64,000 bases of DNA. It comes from Rana temporaria (Eukaryota > Chordata > Amphibia > Anura > Ranidae). The notes beneath the pieces are model-generated. The model was not told the DNA's origin. It worked only from the letters and a program-made list of their open reading frames with translations, and searched no databases. The position numbers and the translations under genes are program-made. The stretch lies in NCBI RefSeq assembly GCF_905171775.1, contig NC_053489.1, forward strand, positions 145,058,142 to 145,122,141. The letters run 5' to 3'. This document shows positions 21,887-34,107 of this stretch, piece by piece. Every line of letters starts with the position of its first letter. Positions within the stretch are counted from its first letter, which is position 1.

Positions 21887-22539
21887 TGGAAAGATGTAAA
21901 AAAAAGTATGTTAGGATACTAACATTCACACAAAATGCTGGCACCCATAGTACAGGTAGTGGGGATATATTTACCGCTCGAAGCATATAGAAGGTGACAT
22001 GTAACCAGAGATGATGGCCGTGGTGCAGACAAAGGATCCCAATATCCCCATGATGAACGTTCCCCATCACTCCAGGCGGGAGTCAACCAAACACAGGCTT
22101 GCAGGGAGTCTCGGGTGTGAACCTGCGAGAGGGGGGAGGGGGGCTAGGAAAAACAGACGACACCCATAATGATTCAATATGTATTTGTAATAAGAGTATA
22201 AAGTCATTGTGTACTAACAAGATCTTGGCATAAATATGTATAAAAGAATATGGTAGAGTATGAAGGTATTGTTGATACTAAAATCAGAATATCATGTTGT
22301 TGTTATTTTTGAATATGCCAGAACCATAGACATGGTAGGTATAATATATAAGTGAATGCAGAGTGAACATGCTGCTGGTGGATATTGGGATCCTTTGTCT
22401 GCACCACGGCCATTATCTCTGGTTACATGTCACCTTCTATATGCTTCGAGCGGTAAATATATCCCCACTACCTGTACTATGGGTGCCAGCATTTTGCGTG
22501 AATGTTAGTATCCTAACATACTTTTTTTGACATCTTTCC

Positions 22540-22597
22540 AGAATACAAATCCCCCTGAAGAAGACCTAATTGTGGTTGAAATGCGTCGGGGTATTCT
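22540..22597 (+). ncRNA. Hammerhead ribozyme motif, second copy
   Basis: CTGAAGA at 22555-22561, stem II gacc/ggtt, GAAA at 22578-22581 and GTC at 22585-22587. Against the 21832 copy it has two C-to-T changes, both at CpG sites, making a G-U pair at the base of stem II and another in stem III. The core is otherwise intact. It faces the other copy. Confidence 0.65.
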
Positions 22598-22777
22598 TAT
22601 GGAAGCTACTTCATCAATGGCACTATATATTATTCCATTGTATCATTTAACATTTAATCATTGTTGAGATAGGTCTCCAACTGTCTGTAACCTGAATGTA
22701 TTTTACATTACAACTATCTGCATCTTCATTACTCGTGATACAGAAACCTAGTAAAGATTTTTTTTTATATATTTCCC

Positions 22778-24645
22778 CCTCAATCTATACCAGGCCCTTT
22801 GGGTCTGGTAAGGATTTTGAGGGGAACCCCAGGCCAAAATGTAAAAAAAATGGCACAAGGTCCCCCAAATCTATACCAGACTCTTATTCGAACATGTAGC
22901 CCGGGGGGACAAGGGCTTCTTCCATCCAACCCTGGCCGGTGAGCGAGAGGTCTTATCAGAATTTAGAAGTCCCCTTTAACAAGGGGGCCCCCAGAATCCA
23001 GCCCCCCTATGTGAAGGAGTATGGGGTACTATATGTACCCCTTAGACATGTGCACTGCCCAAAAATGTGCTAGTTTTAATTTCATTTGTTTTTTGTTTGT
23101 TTTTTTCCAGTTTTTCAGGTCATTTGAAAATTTGAAAGCCGAAAATTCATACATTCGTAAATCTGAAAATCAAAAAATAAGAATGAAAATCTAAAAAATT
23201 ATAATAACTGACTAACTAGCTAATAATAACTATTAAATTATAGGTATTGCAATTTCCTTTCAAATTGTGTTGTTAGTGAACATAACGAATATGAATTTAT
23301 CCGAAGTTACAAATTATAAGAAATAACGAATGCCGCATCTAAACGAATGGAAGGTAATGAATCAATAATAATAAATAAAAAAAAGTTTTTATTATTATTT
23401 ATTATTGCTAATTAACAACATTCCATTTGTTTCAATGTGGCAGTCGTTATTCCGGATAATTCATAACTTCTGATAAATTCGTATTCATTATGTTCCCTAA
23501 CAGCCCAATTTAAAAGTAAATTCCAATACCTATAATTTAATAGTTAGTAATTATTAGTTATTTTAGATTTTTGGGTTTTCTAATTTTCTAATTTCTGTTC
23601 TTATTTTCAGATTATTGCTCTTTTGAATTTTTGGATTTTCGTTCTTATTTTTGAACTTTCAAACTTTCGATATTTAGCTTTTTGGATTTTCAAACTTCAG
23701 AATTTCTGAATCTTTGAATTTCCAGAATTTTTGATTTTGGGATTTTCAAATTTTAGAATTCACCAAAATATCAAATTTTAGAATTCACCAAAAAAAGTGT
23801 AGTGTAAATAAATGCAGGCAGTTTTTGACAAGTCCTTTATTAAAAAAGCAAAAATAAAAGAAAATTGGCCCCCAGTGTAGATCCAACCTCAATCACAATG
23901 AACGCCGACAGGCACCCCCCCAAAAAAAAAAGAAAAAAAGCTCTGCTCCCAATGAAGGATCTTGCCGAATGACAGCTCCGCTGCCTCCTGCCGCTAAATA
24001 AACGGAGGGGCGGGGCCACCCGGTGATGTCACCAAGTGGACCTGCCCCCTTGTGACATCACTGACACATCATGCCTCATTTGTTGATATCACAAGGCGAT
24101 GTGGCCCCTCTGTGACATCACTGTGTGGCCCCATCCGCTTAGTTTATTTAGCGGCGGGAAGTGGCGGAGCTTTCTCTGCTGAATGAGTAAGGGCCCTGTG
24201 TACCCCATACTCATTTACATAGGGGAGGGTGGGATCCGACTCTTGCTAAAGTGGGCTTCCAGTTTCCGATAAGCTCCTCGCCCACAACCACTGGCCAGGG
24301 TTTGGGGAAGAAGCCCTTTTCCCCATCAACATGGTAACAAGGTGATTTGGAGGCAAAGCTCCCCTTCCCCGAAGCACCCTCCCAATGTTAAAGGCATGAC
24401 TCAGATTCCCACAACCGCCGGGAAGAAGCTCATGTCCCCATCAACATGGGGGAAAGGTGATTTAGGAGATTTTTGCCCCCCCCCCCCCATTCCTGACCTT
24501 CTGGGCTGCATGTTCGGAAAAGGGTCTGGTATGGATTTTTTCTGGGATCCCATGCATTTTTTTTTACATTTTAGTGCAGTGGTTCCCTTCAAAATCCATA
24601 CCAGACCTGAAGGGGGGCCCATGTCGTTTTTTTTTTATTTAAAAA
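22778..24645. repeat. Fold-back repeat with AT-rich core
   Basis: The left arm (22778-23042; ctataccaggccctttgggt, gggcttcttccatcc, ccctggccggtgag, ggagtatggggtac) pairs imperfectly with the right arm (24195-24645; gtaccccatactcattt, ctggccagggtttgggg, gggtctggtatggat). The right arm has an extra internal duplication around gaagaagc. The core is the AATTCG-like block at 23043-23790 and a stretch (23790-24190) with no recognised content. Coding frames inside are spurious. Confidence 0.6.
23043..23790. repeat. AT-rich fold-back block, TTAGACATGTGCA terminus
   Basis: Starts cttagacatgtgcactgccc. The halves meet near 23385 in an inverted repeat: cgaatatgaatttatccgaa opposes tgataaattcgtattcatta. 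Composition resembles the block at 4184-5222 and shares its terminus. Confidence 0.6.
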
Positions 24646-24762
24646 AAACTTGTGTCTGAGTTTGGATAACATTTTGCTTATTTATAGAAACAAATTTAAA
24701 AGATTAAGCTTCAGTAAATGAAGCCTAGGGTCACTACAGTGCTGCTAAATTGTGGGTCTAAA

Positions 24763-25400
24763 CGATAAAAGAATGAATGCGGAGGGAGCTGTTTTAAGCT
24801 CCCCGAGCACATGGGAATGGTGGCAGAGGGAGTTTCTAGGTACCCTTGGTGCTGCATGCTGCACACCTGTGGGAATTAGAAGGGCGTGTCCCGGTCTGAT
24901 AGGGGGGTGGTTCCTCCCTCCCTAGCACACCTGTAAGGTAAGGGGCTTTAGTACAGGTAGCCAGGGACCAATGATAGGCGGGCCGTAGGTCACAAGGACA
25001 CAGGGAACTTTCTGGAAGGAAGGTAGTTTATTTAAGGCAGGAGCGAGCAAGCGTGGGCACCAGTGCTTCAGGAGCCATTACCTTTTTTTGAACTCCCTCC
25101 CCCCCTCCCTTGTCGCGGCCTAATTATTACGTGGTTTCCGGTTGGTTTTGTGAATAAACAACTGGGGTTGGTTTATAATAATGAGTTAATACCCAACCTG
25201 AGCCGTATGGCTAGGTTGATGACTGTTGGTGGTTCAAGTTAACGAGTGTTGTGTTGGTTGTACATACAATGGTTGTATGATTAATAAAGTTGATGAATTA
25301 ATAAAATGTTGATACCAGTAATAAAGGACTGCGGCCAAGTTTAACCCACCACATGTCTCTTGGTCGTTAATGGGATAGGTTTAATTCTGCATACAGTCCC
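24763..25400. other. Unclassified block, possible solo LTR
   Basis: More GC-rich than its flanks, with a TATA-like tatttaaggc near 25031, then gagcgagcaagcg, and aataaa signals near 25153 and 25283. Promoter followed by poly(A) signals is an LTR-like order, but no TG...CA ends or target duplication could be fixed. Confidence 0.25.
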
Positions 25401-25694
25401 ATGTTGCATATAGCAATCAGTCAGGTTTTAATATTTTCTAACTTGTAAAAATGATAGCTGGATAATAAAAGGTTTCTTTCAACATCTTCATTTTTCTTAA
25501 CTCCAGTTTTTAAAATTGAGGGCCAATACATTCTATTAGAAAAAATAATCAATACACGTTCAGGTCTCTGGCATTCATTTTCATCAATTCCAGAAACTAG
25601 TAGGCAGAGATGAGCAAAATTAAATTCCCCAATCTGACATTTGTTATACAGAAAAATAAAAGCCTTGGCTGTTAAGGTGAAATAAATCTACTGC

Positions 25695-26569
25695 TTAAAG
25701 CGGAGGTTCACCCTTAGAGAGGACATTCTTCCCTAAGGCTGCATTCACATCTAGACGGACGAAATCGCGGCGTTTTGTCACCGCAAATCGCGGTAAAAAT
25801 AGCGGCGTTTTGTACCGCGATTTGCGGCGACAAAACGCGGGTATTGTCCGCCTAGATGTGCCCCAAGATGACCCCCTCTATGGAGATGATTGCCATCTCC
25901 TAGCCGAACGCTCGAAGACGCCTGAAAAAAAGGTCCGGGACCTTTTTTCACGCCGCAGGCGACAGGCGTCCGGCGTTCGGCGTGGAGATGTGAACCATCT
26001 CCATAGAGGGACATGTATTTCCAGCCCTCTGGCGGCAGAGGCGTAGCGCTACAGGCGTAAAAACGCCTAGATGTGAATGGGGTCTTAGATTCCTGCTCGT
26101 TTGGTCTAGGGGAATCGGCTATTTGTTTTAAAATATGAGCAGTACTTACCGTTTACGAGATGCATCCTCTCCGTCGCTTCCGGGTATGGGCTGCAGGAAT
26201 GGGCGTTCCTTCTTGATTGACAGTCTTCCGAGAGGCTTCCGACGGTCGCCTCCATCGCGTCACGATTTTCCGAAAGAAGCCGAACGTTGGTGCGCAGGCA
26301 CAGTATAGAGCCGCACCGACGTTCGGCTTCTTTCGGCTACGAGTGACGCGATGGATGCGACCGTCGGAAGCCTCTCGGAAGACTGTTAATCAAGAAGGAA
26401 CGCCCGCTCCCGAAGACCCATACCCGGAAGCGACGGAGAAGATGCATCTCGAAAACGGGTAAGTACTGCTCATATTTTAAAACAAATAGCCGATTCCCCT
26501 AGACCAAACAAGCAGGAATCTAAGGGGAAAAGGGCAAAAATTTCATAAATGGGTGAACTCCCGCTTTAA
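25695..26569. mobile_element. Long palindromic TTAA MITE with nested hairpin
   Basis: TTAA at 25695-25698 and 26566-26569. Ends ttaaagcggaggttcaccct and gggtgaactcccgctttaa. The arms (about 26090-26290 and 26320-26520) are almost perfect inverses: tcgcttccgggtatggg pairs with acccatacccggaagcga. Open frames across it arise from symmetry. Confidence 0.85.
25735..26087. mobile_element. Nested hairpin MITE, CATTCACATCTAG family
   Basis: Ends aaggctgcattcacatctag and ctagatgtgaatggggtctt. Interior ataccgcgatttgcggcgac and related CG-rich inverted blocks. It interrupts only the left arm of the host palindrome; the right arm keeps the uninterrupted sequence near 26515. Confidence 0.75.
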
Positions 26570-27326
26570 AGAAATATTTTTACAGTTTTTAGATGTTCAT
26601 GTAAATGTGATCACCGTAATCTAACTAATTGTATTCTTATGTTGCTGCCTGCTGATCATGCTGAAGAAAGAAGTCCAGAGGTGGACGGGGCCATCGAAAG
26701 TTGAGAATGATGTAAGTCATTTGAAATATGTACTGTATTGCAGGCATGGTTAAAATAAAACACTGACAGACCAATGTGCTATATTGTTTTTAGTATTCAA
26801 TCATATTTGTTCACATTTTAGATTAACAGCAATGAAACAGAAATATGAAAATTGAATTCAATATACAGTAAGTGACACAGTTCATCCTGGAGTTATATAA
26901 TTATGACTATGTGACTAAAGGATATGTATTATTGTATTATATGTGCTCACTCTGGTTTTCCTTGAAATTGTGCCTTTTGTTACACTGGCACCTGACACAA
27001 ATGGTATACTTCAACAGAGTATCTTTGTAAATCAAAGGACCTTGCAATTAGGAGGAAAAATGTAACTAGGCATATAGAAAGAATAATAAAAAAGGAAGAA
27101 ATAGTAGCACAATAAAGCAAGAGGAATATAAAGAAATGTGAAAGTAAGAAGAGGATAGATTATAGAAGGTCCTCTCTTGTCAATACCCTATGCAGCAGTA
27201 TTTGATACTTGATCCAAGCAGGCCACACTTTGTTAAACTGTTTTATACCAGAAATATACTGGTATATACCAGTGTCATTTTGGATTTCACATGCTTAAAT
27301 TATGGAGAGTTTCTGGCTACTGCAAT
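26570..27326. other. No recognised feature
   Basis: AT-rich DNA. A GTAAGT donor-like site at 26712 follows a short more GC-rich stretch; see findings. Otherwise nothing identified. Confidence 0.4.
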
Positions 27327-28409
27327 TTAACAGCTTCCTTCCGACCGTACGACTATATATGTCTTCTCTTTGAAGAGGAATACCGTTGTTATGGTAGCAG
27401 CTAGCTACCATAACCCCAGTATCCTCTTCAAGAGCTGACACTTCTCTTTGAGATAAAAGTGGTCTCTGTGGCGGATTCGCGCAAAAGATCACTTTTATCG
27501 GCTGCGGGAAAGGGCCCCCCTCGCGGACTCAGTCGGATCCTCTTCCTAGCCTGACATGGAGACGAGTGAGAGGAAGATGGCCCCTACCCATCCCCAAGTC
27601 ATTGCAGGGTGGAAGTGATGTCAAAATGTCACTTCCGCCCATAGCTCTTAAAGGGACATTTTTTTTTCAAATGACAAAATTTTTTAATTTTTTTTTTACT
27701 TTATTTATGTATTGCATTTTAGTGTAAATATGAGATCTGAGGTCCTTTTGATCCCAGATCTCATATTTACGAGGACATGTCATGCCTTTTTCTATTACAA
27801 AAGTGACACAATTTTTTTTAAAGAACAGTGAAAAAAACTAAAACAAAAGGTAAAATAAATAAGAAAAAAACATTTAAACACGCCCCGTCCCGCCGAGCTT
27901 AGAGTAGCACCTGCGTCTAAAAATGATGTTCAAACCACACATGTATCGCCGTGATTGGTAGAGCGAGAGCAATAAATCTAGCCATAGACCTAGTCTGTAA
28001 CGCAAAACATGCAACCTGTAGAATTTTTTAAATGTCGCCTATGGAGATTTTAAAGGGTAAAAGTTTGTCGCCATTCCATGAGAATTCCATGACAATTTTG
28101 AAGCGTGACATGTTGGGTATCAATTTACTCGGCGTAACATTGTCTTTCACAATATGAAAAAAAATGTGGCTAACTTTACTGTTTTTAAATTAAAAAAAGT
28201 GTACTTTTTCTAAATAAAGTGCACTTGTAAGACCGCTGCGCAAATACGGTGTGACAGAAAGTATTGCAACGACAGACATTTTATTTTCTAGGGTGTTAGA
28301 AAAATATATATATAATGTTTCGGGGTTCTATGTAATTTTCTAGCAAAAAAAATGTTTTTAACTTGTAAACACCAAATCTCAGAAAGAGGCTCGGGACTGT
28401 AGTGTTTAA
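27327..28409 (+). mobile_element. Non-autonomous TTAA element (family B)
   Basis: TTAA at 27327-27330 and 28406-28409. Begins ttaacagcttccttccgacc. Landmarks: gagatctgaggtccttttga, catgtatcgccgtgattggt, gcgtgacatgttgggtatca, ccgctgcgcaaatacggtgt. Parts recur inverted at 45300-45780 and in diverged form at 32700-32960 and 59350-59600. No ORF of interest. Confidence 0.7.
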
Positions 28410-28730
28410 GTAGCCAATACAAGCAGATTCATATTTGATGCTCTTTGGTTGACTTCAAAATAGGTCTTTGAAGAAACCCTTCACTGGGGATTTTTAGTAT
28501 GATGTGAGTGACTGGCAAAAATTAGACAGTACAAACTGATCAAGAGTATTTTAGATTTGGGACAGGTTCACCAGATATCGAACACAGTCCTTTCAACCAA
28601 ACATGGTCTGTAACCTCTGAAACATGGTGGATGCTATCAACATGAACATAGCTATTTTGGTTGGGGCTATGTGCCAATGAAAAACAACCTTGTAATTTTC
28701 CTCATCTTTTATTTAGCTTTTTTAATTTTT
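28410..28730. other. No recognised feature
   Basis: AT-rich spacer between two TTAA elements. Confidence 0.45.
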
Positions 28731-29262
28731 TTAAAGGGGTGGTTCACCCTAAAAACTACTTTTTTTTATTACACTGGCCCCCCACATTACAATACGATTA
28801 AGGCAATTTTTTTTTTGATGCTGTACATACCTTTGTACAGCATATTCACCCGTTGCTTCGGGGTTGCGAGTCCCGCGGGAGTGGGCGTTCCTAACATGTC
28901 TGTGATTGACATTTTGACCAAAAATGAGCTCCCCCCGTTGCGTAAGCCGCGTCACGATTGGCGAAAGGAGCCGAACGGCGATGCGCATGCGCAGTATAGC
29001 GCCGACTCGCCGTTCGGCTCCTTTCGCCAACCGTGACGCGGCTTACGCGATGGGGGGGAGCTCGTTTTTGGTCAAAATGTCAATCACAGACATGTTAGGA
29101 ACGCCCACTCCCGCCGGGACTCGCAACCCCGAAGCAACGGGTGAATATGCTGTACAAAGGTATGTACAGCATCAAAAAAAAATAATAGCCTTAATCGTAT
29201 TGTAATGTGGGGGGCCAGTGTAATAAAAAAAAAGTAGTTTTTAGGGTGAACCACCCCTTTAA
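28731..29262. mobile_element. Near-perfect palindromic TTAA MITE
   Basis: 532 bp with TTAA at both ends (28731-28734, 29259-29262). Ends ttaaaggggtggttcaccct and agggtgaaccacccctttaa. The arms of about 250 bp match almost base for base to a short centre near 28990-29000 (gcgcatgcgcagtatagcgc). Frames of about 120 and 93 codons are read-through of the palindrome, not genes. Confidence 0.9.
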
Positions 29263-30153
29263 TGGCAATTAGTGCCATATCTTATCAGTCTTGTGCAAAA
29301 TGACAATGTTTGTCCAATTTTCATTCAGGTTTTTGGTATAAATGCTCAGGAAGTGACATAGTAATTATATCTACTGCTTACATTTATGCAAATCTTGCTT
29401 GTTCACAATTTATATATAAGAAAATGCAAACACCATTGCAAAGAAATCCCTTATCCTAGAGAACTTATTTACTTTACCAGTAAAAAGCTGTCAAAGAAAG
29501 AAAACTTGATTTTCCAGCAATGGGACCAGTGGGTATGGCGTAAACAAAGATTGCATTTGGCATACAACTGGTCCAATAAGGACAATGGGGTTGATTTACT
29601 TCCCTTAAAAAAATGAAAATCCTATTTGCCTTTAGCAATTCAAAACCAATAAGTGAGATAAAGAAGGACAGAGCATTGGGCTTCTGTGTTTTTGTGGGTT
29701 GGCTCATTAGAAGTTTACTGGGTGTTAATGGAAACACTATTGATTCCAAGAGAAACTAAATCACATGTTTATGTTATGTGAGTGTAAGTTGTATAATTTC
29801 TGCGAGTTGTACAGATTGAGGATTATGGATTTAGGGACCACTAAACATACTAGGACCACATAGATAACATTTAAAAAAGTTGGCTTTCATAAAAATCCAC
29901 ATAAATATGAGAACCTTATGACTGAGCAAAATGTATATTCTTGGACAGGATTGGATGACATACTTCATTGCTAGAAGACCGAGATTCATAGAAACACAAG
30001 TATAGCACGTTTTCCATTTAATTCCACTTGTATATATTGGCCTATATAACAATACATAATAATCGTGAACAATGATGCTAATGACAATTTTGTAAAAATG
30101 TATGCTTCACTGTAATATAATAAAATCTTTCTTTGTAACAGTCAGGAAATTAA

Positions 30154-30156
<3 letters not shown>
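29263..30156. other. No recognised feature
   Basis: Mostly single-copy-looking AT-rich DNA. A short piece at about 29588-29640 (ggggttgatttact, tatttgcctttagca) is a remnant of the GATTTACTAAAGG MITE. Confidence 0.4.

Positions 30157-30158
<2 letters not shown>

Positions 30159-30209
<51 letters not shown>
30159..30209. repeat. (TA)n microsatellite
   Basis: About 25 uninterrupted TA units. Confidence 0.95.
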
Positions 30210-30211
<2 letters not shown>

Positions 30212-30303
30212 CTTTTACTGCTAAATAAGTAATTGGCTTTTTTTGTATTGGTACAATTCCCACCAGTTCAATGTAGGATTGATTTTAAGGGGTGGCTCAT
30301 ACT

Positions 30304-31146
<843 letters not shown>

Positions 31147-31325
31147 TTAAAGTGATTGTACAGGATCCCTTTTTTATCTAAAATAAAAAAAGAGGTTTAC
31201 AACCACTGGTTTTGCACAGAGCAGCCTTACCTCCTTTTCTGGGATCCTCAGCCGGCCCTCTTCTGCACTGTTTGTCCCCATAGCAAGTGGTTATGTTGGC
31301 TCACTTTCGAACAAGGCTGTGTGTG
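31147..31325. mobile_element. Truncated AAGTGGTTGTAAACC-type TTAA MITE
   Basis: Starts ttaaagtgattgtacagga and carries gaggtttacaaccactgg, the terminus seen at 44426 and 43148. Only one end; stops where the piggyBac reading begins. Confidence 0.45.
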
Positions 31326-31329
31326 TCCA

Positions 31330-32335
31330 TAGACCATGGGGTGACCCTAAATATGATTGGCTCTACAAAATGTGGCCCCTCTTAAACCACTTCAACCAAC
31401 AGTTTGCAGCCTTGTTTACTCCTGATCAAGATGTCTGTATTGATGAGTGCCTGATTATGTTTTCTGGCCGCTTGTCATTCAAACAGTATCTTCCCAGCAA
31501 GCGTGCCAGATATGGGGTCAAGATGTATAAGCTTTGTGACAGGGCACCAGGCTGAACATATAGATTTATGGTTTACGAGGGAAGAGATAGTCACGTGGAG
31601 CAAGAGAACTGCCCAGATTACATAAGGAGCGCTGGTAAGATTGTGTGGGACTTAGTGTCACCCTTATTCGGAAAGGGGTACTACTTGTACATGGACAATT
31701 TATACACCAGCGTGCCACTTTTTAGTCACTTGTTTGATCGTGGTATTGGCGCATGCGACACCCTGCGATCTAATTGCCGGGACTTAGCCCAGCGACTTGT
31801 ATATTCCTGTCTTAGGCTGGGGGAGAGAGCCTACTTGAGAAGTAATAATTTCCTCCCTTCATGCAGACAAGACAGTCCAAATTCCTATGGCGACTGGTGT
31901 TGTTGAGAAACACCTCTGTGTCCATGAATACAACCTTAATATGAAAGGGGTTGACCTCAACGACCAGTTGTTGGTGCCATACTTAATTGCCTGTAAAACC
32001 AGACGCTGGTACAAAAACGTGTCTGTATACTTATTCCAATTGGCTCTTTTGAACACTTATGTGCTATACAAAGTGTCAGGATGAACTGGATCGTTCCTTA
32101 AATTCCAGGAAGAGATCATCATCACAGCCCTGTTATCCAGACGGTGCTGTGGCCCAACTTCCTAATCCAAATGCAGTGAGCTGGCTGCATGGGTGGCATT
32201 TTCCGTATGCCTTCCCTGGTACCCCTACCAATCGATCACCCCAAAGAATGTTGTGTCTGTGGCAAGCACCCCATGCTTCGGGATATTTTTTTTACTCTTT
32301 TTTGGCACAGATTGTTGTTTTATTGAGTTAATGTT
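31330..32335 (+). pseudogene. piggyBac transposase, 5'-truncated and frameshifted
   Basis: Pieces in order: DPKYDWLYKMWPLLNHF, VCIDECLIMFSGRLSFKQYL, a stop at about 31552, YLYMDNLYTSVPLFSHLF, then after frameshifts VEKHLCVHEYNLNMKGVDLN with DQLLVPY, and a C-terminal Cys-rich part (ECCVCGKH in a shifted frame near 32240). The three catalytic Asp positions of the DDD transposase (IDE, MDN, GVD) are still visible. The N-terminal third is missing. The enzyme moves elements by cutting and pasting at TTAA. This relic cannot encode it but is the only piggyBac transposase in the window. Confidence 0.85.
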
Positions 32336-33220
32336 TTATTGTTACCATTGTTTGCTTTTCAGGTATGCCATTCAGCTGTTGCACGGATTTATAGAGCGTT
32401 TGCTCTAACGATCCGTACATCAACAACTCCAGCACTGTAGGAGGTGATTACACCACCACAGTTAAAAAAATTGGAAAATTGGTAATTGGGAAAGCATCTT
32501 ATCACACCGATCTTGGTGTGGTCAGATGCGTTGAGGGCAGAGGAGAGATCAAGAGTCTAATAGACCACAATTAAAAAAAAAAAGAGTACCTGATATTACC
32601 CATTGCTATCATAGGGGATATTTACATTCCCTGTGATAACAATTACAAATGAAAGGAACAATGTAAAAACTAAATAAAAAGGCAAAATAAATATTAATAA
32701 AAAAAAAGCACCCCTGTCTCCCCTTGCTTGCGCGCAAAAGCGAACACAAGCATCGGTCTTGTGTCATGTATAAACAGCAATTGCACCATGCGTGTGAGGT
32801 ATCATCACAAATGTCAGATCGAGGGCAGTAATTTTAGCAGTAAACCTCCTCTGTAAATCTAAAGTGGTAACCTGTAAAGGCTTTTAAAAATGTATGTAGT
32901 TTGTGAGCGGCTAGGCTCCCAAAAAGTCTCACACATGTGATATCCACGTACTCAAGAGAAGCAGCAGAATGTATTTTGGGGTGTAATTTCACATATGCAC
33001 ATGGCATGTTTGAGCAATATATAATTTAGTGACAACTAAATGACAATTCAATGTGCTCAACAAGCCTCTCAGCAAATTCCTTGGGGTGCCGACTTTCCAA
33101 AATGGTTTGGGTACAGCATTGCATGACAGCACAATTACCAGTTAATACAGTGCAGTGCCAAATTGTAAAAAGTGCTCTGGTCAGGAAGGGGGTAAAACCT
33201 TCCGGGGCTGAAGTGGTTAA
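32336..33220 (+). mobile_element. 3' region of the piggyBac element, TTAA end
   Basis: Non-coding tail ending cggggctgaagtggttaa with TTAA at 33217-33220. Its last 45 bp are the inverse of the ends at 7160 and 8555; cagtgccaaattgtaaaaag nearby matches family A (57128-57145). The 32700-32960 part resembles family B. It joins the transposase relic to the non-autonomous families. Confidence 0.75.
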
Positions 33221-33779
33221 AGTATTTCTGAAGCCATTTCTTCCAGTTTTGGATACAATATGGAATGGTTATGAACCCTTTCAGGTTTTTCTTTGCTTTC
33301 TGAGAGCAACTGCAGAGGTTTACCTTTAATTCAAATCCCATAGACACAAAAAAAATTAAGATGAAATCTCTAAGGTAGAGTTTTCATTGAAACAGGTGTC
33401 CTCCGGAGTAAGCATTGCCCTCGCTCCATATTCCTGTGACAGCTGTGAATATTTTGATTTCCTATTACTTTCTGCCTTAGTGACAATCATCATTCATCAC
33501 CAGGACAAACAAAGGGTTCTACCTAGTGGGGACACAGATCGCAGTAGAATTCTGATGGAATTTAAATAGACGTTAATGTCAAATAACAGAACATTTACAT
33601 GTCCCTTACATTGATTTGGATTCATATGTGTCCCTTTAAGTGACATCTGTGGATGGCACATCTTGAAAAATATATTTGTATTTCTCTCTTTTACAACTTC
33701 CTACAGGAGGCTACATTCACCCTACATGACCCCACTGTATGTGGAAAGGTAGCCACCCTTCTTGGCACTCTCTTGTTAT
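33221..33779. other. No recognised feature
   Basis: Single-copy-looking DNA up to the hAT target site. Confidence 0.45.
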
Positions 33780-33787
33780 GGGCTACA

Positions 33788-34107
33788 TCATAGGTGTCAA
33801 ACACAAGGCCCGCGGGCCGAATCAGGCCCTCCAGGCCATTTCATGTGGCCCTCGCCCTCCTCAAGACCCTTACTTTCTGCTTTTAAGCAATGCATCCAGC
33901 TTCTTCCCAGCAGCAGCTTAAGGTAAGGGGGTGAACTGTGAAGAAAGAGAGAGTGAGGGACTCAACTTCTGATGGTGGGGTGGCTCTTGACATCTAATGT
34001 AAGGGGAGGGGATGCGCTGGACATCTAATATTACAGATACAACCGGCCCTTTTGAGGGCAATCATAATGCTGATGTGGCCCACGATGAAATTGAGTTTGA
34101 CACCCTT
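33788..34107. mobile_element. hAT MITE with 8-bp target duplication
   Basis: Flanked by gggctaca at 33780-33787 and 34108-34115. Ends ataggtgtcaaacacaaggc and ttgagtttgacaccctt. 320 bp, non-coding (Charlie-like ends). Confidence 0.9.

Larger units (their letters stand above)
21655..22776. repeat. Large inverted repeat, probable Penelope-type long terminal segments
   Basis: Left arm 21655-22048 and right arm 22381-22776 are nearly identical inverses (about 395 bp each) around a 330-bp loop. Both contain a hammerhead-ribozyme motif. Hammerhead motifs in repeats of this type are known from Penelope-like retroelements; no protein remains here, so the element class is inference. The loop (22049-22380) holds nothing I recognise. 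Confidence 0.6.

Noticed and set aside
24342..24659. 105-codon plus frame in the fold-back repeat
   Set aside because: Inside the arm of an inverted repeat, without any motif; not kept in the other arm.
28671..29205. 121- and 93-codon frames at the 28.7-kb palindrome
   Set aside because: They mirror each other through the palindrome and show no domain.
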